From: Desulfurococcaceae archaeon | GTDB lineage: Archaea > Thermoproteota > Thermoprotei_A > Sulfolobales > Desulfurococcaceae | Length of the DNA stretch: 7,673 nucleotides | Reading direction: 5' to 3' | Assembly (NCBI GenBank): GCA_020832865.1 | Contig: JAJHRJ010000018.1 | Coordinates: 1 to 7,673 of the forward strand | Part shown: positions 5,047 through 7,673 of the stretch, in pieces | Numbering within the stretch: position 1 is the first letter of the stretch | Layout: the number at the start of each line of letters is the position of its first letter | Notes under the pieces: generated by a model | Told to the model about the DNA's origin: nothing | The model's database searches: none | Seen by the model: the letters and a program-made list of their open reading frames with translations, nothing else | Made by a program: the position numbers and the translations under genes

Positions 5047-5601
5047 TTGAAGCCTGCACTACTAGTTATTGACATGTTGAAGGAGTTCGTCTATGGTAGA
5101 TTAAAGAGCCCTGTCGCTCTCGAGATCGTGCCTGTGATTAAAACTCTGATCATGAAAGCTCGCGAGAAGGGTATTCCAATAATCTATTTAGCTGATAGGC
5201 ACTACGCTTTTGACAAGGAGATCCGTATATGGGGACTCCACGCTTCACATGATAGTGAGGAGGCTTCTATTATAAATGACCTTAAACCTGAGAAGGGCGA
5301 TATTGTCCTCTATAAGAGGTCCTATAGTGGTTTTAGAGACACCGGATTAAGTAGTATTCTCAGAGACCTAGGCGTTGACACAGTTATTTTAACTGGAATT
5401 CATACACATATCTGTGTACTACACACAGCTATTGATGCTTTCTACGAGCGCTTCGATATCATCGTGGTAAAAGACGCCGTCGCCGCGTTTAACCGTGAAG
5501 ATCACGATTACGCGCTTCGATATATGGAGAAGGTTCTCGGCGCAACGCTCGCAGAACATAGAGAGATCCTGGGTATGCTAGATCGAATCAGCATGAACTA
5601 A
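5047..5601 (+). CDS. Nicotinamidase / isochorismatase-family cysteine hydrolase
   Basis: Cytoplasmic hydrolase of the isochorismatase fold; archaeal members near 180 residues usually deamidate nicotinamide to nicotinate for NAD salvage. The catalytic triad is visible: Asp9 (LLVIDMLKEF), Lys90 (VLYKRSYSGF) and Cys123 (GIHTHICVLHT). The metal-binding set seen in Pyrococcus nicotinamidase has counterparts in ADRH (Asp50, His52) and WGLH (His65). The loop after WGLH reads ASHDSEEA instead of the more common V-x-G-T-E-G-A, and the GIHTHICV cysteine turn is the form often annotated simply as isochorismatase hydrolase, so substrate is not certain. The protein is 184 residues, full length. Start TTG 5047, with AGGGGAT a few bases upstream and a TATA box at 5009-5018. 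The 3' end overlaps dphB by 14 bases in convergent orientation. Confidence 0.85.
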   Translation: MKPALLVIDMLKEFVYGRLKSPVALEIVPVIKTLIMKAREKGIPIIYLADRHYAFDKEIRIWGLHASHDSEEASIINDLKPEKGDIVLYKRSYSGFRDTGLSSILRDLGVDTVILTGIHTHICVLHTAIDAFYERFDIIVVKDAVAAFNREDHDYALRYMEKVLGATLAEHREILGMLDRISMN

Positions 5602-6349
5602 ACCACATTTTAACAAACTCCTCCTCAACAGCATCTAAGCGCGGAGACAAGATAACTAAGCTGTGAGGAGGCGGAGGATATTTACACGTGGAGAGCTCTC
5701 TGAGAGCACGTGCACATATCTTCTCATCAACCCAGCCTAGGCGAGCAACGCCTAGAGCCATCTGCCCTCCTAGCTGACCCCTATAGTCTAACTCTAAGAG
5801 TATCTTCACGGCCTCGCTAATCGTCATAGCATAATCCTCTTCAACACGTAAATCAAGTAGTACTATTGTGTGGAGATTTCTCTCTAAATTGCTGTATATA
5901 GCGTCTATGGTGCTGTATGACTTAAACAGTGAAGGATGTATTAGTGTTACATGTTTTCCAAACTTATACGACTGTAATCCGAGTCTACTATACGCTAAGG
6001 TGATAAATGAGAGACCATTTACTACTTTAACCTCTATTCCTCTCTTAATAGCATTAATCCATATAGCGTCGTGCGTAGTAGCGATAAACGGGTCTCCCGG
6101 CACTGCTATTATGATTTTCTTAGAACGGGCTTCTTCAAGTATTTTCTCGACAAAGGGCCCTTCTAGGTCTCTTCGGAAAGCGTATATGTACTTCGCATTT
6201 GGGTTAAATCGCTTTATTTCCTCTATTGGATCCCCGTATACAGATGTATAGGTGTCAATGTACACTACATCAGCTGTTTTTAGCTCGTTAACAGCTTCTA
6301 GTGTTAAGTGTTTCAGCGTGTATCCTAGTCCTAGAAAAACCAGCAACAT
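5588..6349 (-). CDS. dphB: Diphthine synthase
   Basis: SAM-dependent methyltransferase that methylates the modified histidine of elongation factor 2 on the way to diphthamide, a modification confined to archaea and eukaryotes. It has the tetrapyrrole-methylase fold. Visible landmarks: the N-terminal strand MLLVFLGLGYTLKHLTLEAVNELKTADVVYIDTYTS (1-36), the SAM-site loop VPGDPFIATTH (83-93), the central NGLSFITLAYSRLGLQSYKFGKHVTL (111-136), GGQMALGVARLG (194-205), and the C-terminal PPHSLVILSPRLDAVEEEFV (227-246). At 253 residues it is normal length. The second residues of the usual MLxLVGLGL start are slightly changed (LLVFLGLGY). Start ATG 6349 follows a TATA box at 6375-6384 by the distance expected for an almost leaderless mRNA. 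Converges with the hydrolase gene. Firm call. Confidence 0.94.
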   Translation of the reverse strand: MLLVFLGLGYTLKHLTLEAVNELKTADVVYIDTYTSVYGDPIEEIKRFNPNAKYIYAFRRDLEGPFVEKILEEARSKKIIIAVPGDPFIATTHDAIWINAIKRGIEVKVVNGLSFITLAYSRLGLQSYKFGKHVTLIHPSLFKSYSTIDAIYSNLERNLHTIVLLDLRVEEDYAMTISEAVKILLELDYRGQLGGQMALGVARLGWVDEKICARALRELSTCKYPPPPHSLVILSPRLDAVEEEFVKMWFSSC

Positions 6350-6374
6350 TAATTCCCTACACAGTGCATTCTAG

Positions 6375-6384
6375 TAAAATATAG
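6375..6384 (-). promoter_or_regulatory. dphB TATA box
   Basis: CTATATTTTA on the minus strand. It predicts a start near 6353, about 3 bases before the ATG, consistent with a leaderless or nearly leaderless transcript. AGGG lies close to the ATG but too near to act as a normal SD. Confidence 0.5.
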
Positions 6385-6420
6385 CTAATTAAGACCTCTA
6401 AAGCACTTATTTGTGAATGG

Positions 6421-6660
6421 CTACAAGTATATGTTTACCCTTGTGTCAGATTCTTCCCGGTCAATTTGAATTTTTGCTAATTTGCCCTTTAGGGTTTCCC
6501 CGAGGCAATCATTTGTAGTTAGTTGTAAGTAGTTGTGAATGCTTCTTGCCTCGGGGTTCCCGGGCTCTACTCGGGTTTTCACCGCATCATGGCCCGGGCT
6601 ATCAGGGCTCCACGTAACCCCCAAGCCCCTCATCTGCGTTGAGAACTGAAATTCAAGCAC
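6421..6660 (-). pseudogene. tnpB: TnpB C-terminal remnant (79-codon frame)
   Basis: The frame reads MLEFQFSTQ and then MRGLGVTWSPDSPGHDAVKTRVEPGNPEARSIH (10-42), which I recognise from memory as the C-terminal tail of crenarchaeal IS200/IS605-type TnpB proteins, following the RuvC-III region. Nothing before residue 10 or after about residue 47 looks like TnpB. The RuvC catalytic region is missing altogether, so nuclease activity is impossible. The frame nevertheless has a GTG start with a strong GGTGAT 8 bases upstream (6669-6674), so a 79-residue peptide could still be made. The NPEA codons form one arm of a perfect 11-bp hairpin. It is on the same strand as the central TnpB fragment at 2380-2688, but in the wrong order to be the same gene simply interrupted. 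The recognition rests on memory of the motif, not an alignment. Confidence 0.6.
6492..6561. repeat. Perfect 11-bp hairpin at the TnpB 3' end
   Basis: CCCCGAGGCAA (6498-6508) and TTGCCTCGGGG (6546-6556) are perfect arms with a 37-base loop. They are extended outside a short T-rich internal loop by GGG (6492-6494) with CCC (6559-6561). The right arm is TnpB coding sequence (NPEA). TnpB genes are known to overlap their guide (omega) RNA and the transposon right end at this position, so this is a plausible remnant of that structure; the link is inference. Confidence 0.6.
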
Positions 6661-6779
6661 AAAAACTCATCACCCACAAGTAAACACCCATAGAAAAGCT
6701 AATAAAATCACACCAGCAATTCACAACTAATCACAAGTAATTATAGATCGGTCACAGGCTACTAAGGGTCAACACAGCA
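6661..6779. other. AT-rich spacer with repeated short motifs, no gene
   Basis: Between the TnpB tail and copy B. It contains CACAAGTAA (6677-6685), CACAACTAA (6722-6730) and CACAAGTAA (6732-6740), which echo AGTTGTAAG/AGTTGTGAA in the 6521-6539 hairpin loop. No frame, promoter or RNA gene is supported beyond the RBS at 6669-6674. Confidence 0.35.
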
Positions 6780-6780
6780 T

Positions 6781-6860
6781 ACCGTTTCTCGGTAGATGGT
6801 GGTTCATTGCCTTTCATATCTATTGATTTCAAGGCTCTTCACCATCTACTTCTCAACGGT
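6781..6860 (-). ncRNA. Conserved 3' hairpin of copy B
   Basis: The arms at 6840-6860 and 6781-6801 pair over ACCGTT/AACGGT, a GAGA/GAGA internal loop, and GTAGATGGTG/CACCATCTAC. The loop is 38 bases. The C-A mismatch of copy A is a proper U-A pair here. Confidence 0.65.
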
Positions 6861-6889
6861 CTCCCCGAGCCCCCTCACCGCAGTGGCTT

Positions 6890-6907
6890 CCCACTAGTCG
6901 CCTAGGG
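6890..6907 (-). ncRNA. GCGA-tetraloop hairpin in copy B
   Basis: CCCTAG-GCGA-CTAGTGGG on the minus strand: six pairs with one bulged U. The same loop and position relative to the 3' hairpin as in copy A, with changed but paired arm bases. Confidence 0.6.
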
Positions 6908-6970
6908 TTCACAGCCTCTACGGGTCTCGGGAGCCCGGAGGCACCAATAGACATGTAAACTTCTGAAGCC

Positions 6971-6978
6971 TATAAATC
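6971..6978 (-). promoter_or_regulatory. Possible TATA box inside copy B
   Basis: GATTTATA on the minus strand, followed by GGC; compare GATTTATAAGC of the gdhA promoter. It would start an RNA near 6948. Confidence 0.4.
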
Positions 6979-7145
6979 TTCTCGGGGATAGATCAACAAA
7001 TATGGATGCTACAAATGAATATGAAGACCCAAACAGCCCCCTATTTCTGCCGTAGAGACAACTCATTGAACTTTAGAAACTCGTCACTTGTAAAGAATCA
7101 ATTGGAGAGCTAATATACTGCGATAAATCACGTGTCTGCAGTTAC

Positions 7146-7159
7146 CGCAAATATTTGCG
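7146..7159. repeat. 14-bp perfect palindrome downstream of the membrane protein gene
   Basis: CGCAAATATTTGCG is perfectly self-complementary, about 30 bp past the stop of the minus-strand gene. It may be an RNA 3' hairpin or a protein site. No T-run follows it directly on the minus strand, so a terminator role is unproven. The rest of 7047-7187 shows no gene. Confidence 0.4.
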
Positions 7160-7187
7160 AATAATTTATGTTAAGCGCCAAACTAAC

Positions 7188-7673
7188 TTAGCTCTTAAGG
7201 TATTTCAGGGCTAGGCGAATAATATATACTTGAAATACTGTGTGAACTAAAACCACTAGTATCAGTATGTAGCAGTGTGCTTTTGAAAGAATATTGAAAA
7301 TCTCTCTTAATGTAGGTGTAGATCTCAGGTAAAAGACCATATTCATAGCAACTCTTCTAAAGAAGCGTGAACTCCGAGACTCCAGGTATACTAAATCTGA
7401 GGGCATATAACTCCAGTCTTCAAACATAAAAATAGGGTCTCCAGCAACTAGAGGAGCAAAAAAAGAGAAAAATCCATAACTAGCAATCCATAAAAACCCA
7501 AAAAGATAGTTTTTAATAAAACTCTTAAGCATTTTTTCATCTTGCTTAACTCTATTAAATAATACTAGAACTAGTGGTAGAAGCCACATATAGTAAGTAA
7601 TATTGACAACCTTACTAAGCACGAGAAACCCGCACAGTAGTAGAATATTGTATTTGAGCACAAAGGATCCTTC
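7188..7673 (-). CDS. Multi-spanning membrane protein, C-terminal part (GT-C glycosyltransferase-like), partial
   Basis: The frame is open to the right edge: four codons (EGSF) precede the GTG at 7659-7661, so that GTG is probably internal and the gene continues outside. About 161 codons are visible. Hydrophobic segments, numbered from the GTG: 5-17, 20-36 (ITYYMWLLPLVLVLF), 48-73 (FIKNYLFGFLWIASYGFFSFFAPLVA) and about 130-149 (CYILILVVLVHTVFQVYIIR). In between is a polar stretch with an aromatic-rich FEDWSYMPSDLVYLESRSSRFFRR. The pattern SKVVNITYYMWLLPLVLVL near the start of the visible part resembles the K-x-x-x-x-x-Y-x-x-W-L-L-P segment common in the C-terminal half of GT-C polyprenyl-phosphate-sugar mannosyltransferases. 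That is a resemblance only, and the catalytic N-terminal loop is outside the window. The composition is rich in A and T, more so than the housekeeping genes. Confidence 0.65.
   Translation of the reverse strand, partial: EGSFVLKYNILLLCGFLVLSKVVNITYYMWLLPLVLVLFNRVKQDEKMLKSFIKNYLFGFLWIASYGFFSFFAPLVAGDPIFMFEDWSYMPSDLVYLESRSSRFFRRVAMNMVFYLRSTPTLREIFNILSKAHCYILILVVLVHTVFQVYIIRLALKYLKS

Larger units (their letters stand above)
6780..7046 (-). ncRNA. Structured repeat element, copy B (possible non-coding RNA or transposon end)
   Basis: The counterpart of 2770-3087, on the opposite strand and about 270 bp. The left block GGGCTGTTT then GTCTTCAT (minus strand, around 7023-7041) corresponds to that of copy A. 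The middle is diverged in sequence, but structure is kept: a GCGA-capped hairpin (6890-6907) enclosed by GGCT/AGCC, and a long 3' hairpin (6781-6860). The final 27 bases (6780-6806) are identical to copy A, and similarity ends there in both. A TATA box GATTTATA (6971-6978) very like that of gdhA predicts a transcript from about 6948, about 170 nt long, ending at the shared 3' end. No coding frame is convincing. On the same strand, the TnpB C-terminal remnant follows about 120 bp downstream. Function unknown; the same alternatives apply as for copy A. Confidence 0.6.

Noticed and set aside
5868..6251. Plus-strand 127-codon frame
   Set aside because: Shadow of dphB; no family features.
2380..6660. 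The two TnpB fragments as one gene split by an insertion
   Set aside because: Both are on the minus strand, but the C-terminal piece (6421-6660) lies upstream of the central piece (2380-2688) in that direction, so a simple insertion cannot explain them.
6655..6674. GGTGATGA on the minus strand as box C of a guide RNA
   Set aside because: No box D at a suitable distance. It is better explained as the ribosome binding site for the GTG at 6660.
1..7673. CRISPR array
   Set aside because: No regularly spaced direct repeats of 24-37 bases were found; the repeated blocks present are one inverted pair.

Overview
The window looks like a crenarchaeal (Thermoprotei) chromosome, most likely a hyperthermophile of the Desulfurococcales type. 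The evidence is a diphthine synthase, an archaeal short-chain prenyl diphosphate synthase, a 3-hexulose-6-phosphate synthase, a UPF0248 protein, a hexameric-type glutamate dehydrogenase, TATA-box promoters with very short leaders, GGTG/GAGGTG-type ribosome binding sites, and TTG starts in four of the seven genes whose start can be seen. The taxonomic call is inference from gene content and style.

Layout. Positions 1-404 (minus) hold the N-terminal two thirds of 3-hexulose-6-phosphate synthase, cut by the window edge. Divergent from it, 475-2350 (plus) is a two-gene operon: an archaeal 5-formyltetrahydrofolate cyclo-ligase family protein, then a geranylgeranyl diphosphate synthase-like enzyme for membrane lipids. 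Positions 2351-3087 are decayed mobile DNA: a broken TnpB (minus), a hairpin, and copy A of a structured repeat (plus). Then come UPF0248 (3134-3394, plus) and glutamate dehydrogenase (3391-4680, minus), which converge on a shared CTAG. The 366-bp gap at 4681-5046 contains the gdh promoter, two short palindromes, a well-formed candidate C/D box guide RNA (minus), and an AT-rich element placed to start both that RNA and the next gene. A nicotinamidase/isochorismatase-family hydrolase (5047-5601, plus) and diphthine synthase (5588-6349, minus) converge with a 14-base overlap. Positions 6421-7046 are again remnant DNA: a TnpB C-terminal fragment with a perfect hairpin, then copy B of the structured repeat, both on the minus strand. 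The right edge (7188-7673, minus) is the C-terminal part of a multi-spanning membrane protein that resembles GT-C glycosyltransferases.

The most unusual signal is the pair of related elements A (2770-3087, plus) and B (6780-7046, minus). They share an identical 27-base 3' end, an 80-base-scale hairpin with a GAGA/GAGA internal loop, and a hairpin capped by a GCGA tetraloop whose arms differ between copies but still pair. They face each other across about 3.7 kb, and each lies near a TnpB fragment. I do not recognise the family. It may be a non-autonomous transposon end, a TnpB-type guide RNA scaffold, or a duplicated non-coding RNA gene. The remaining genes are ordinary housekeeping functions (sugar phosphate, lipid, nitrogen, NAD and translation-factor metabolism) with no obvious shared pathway.
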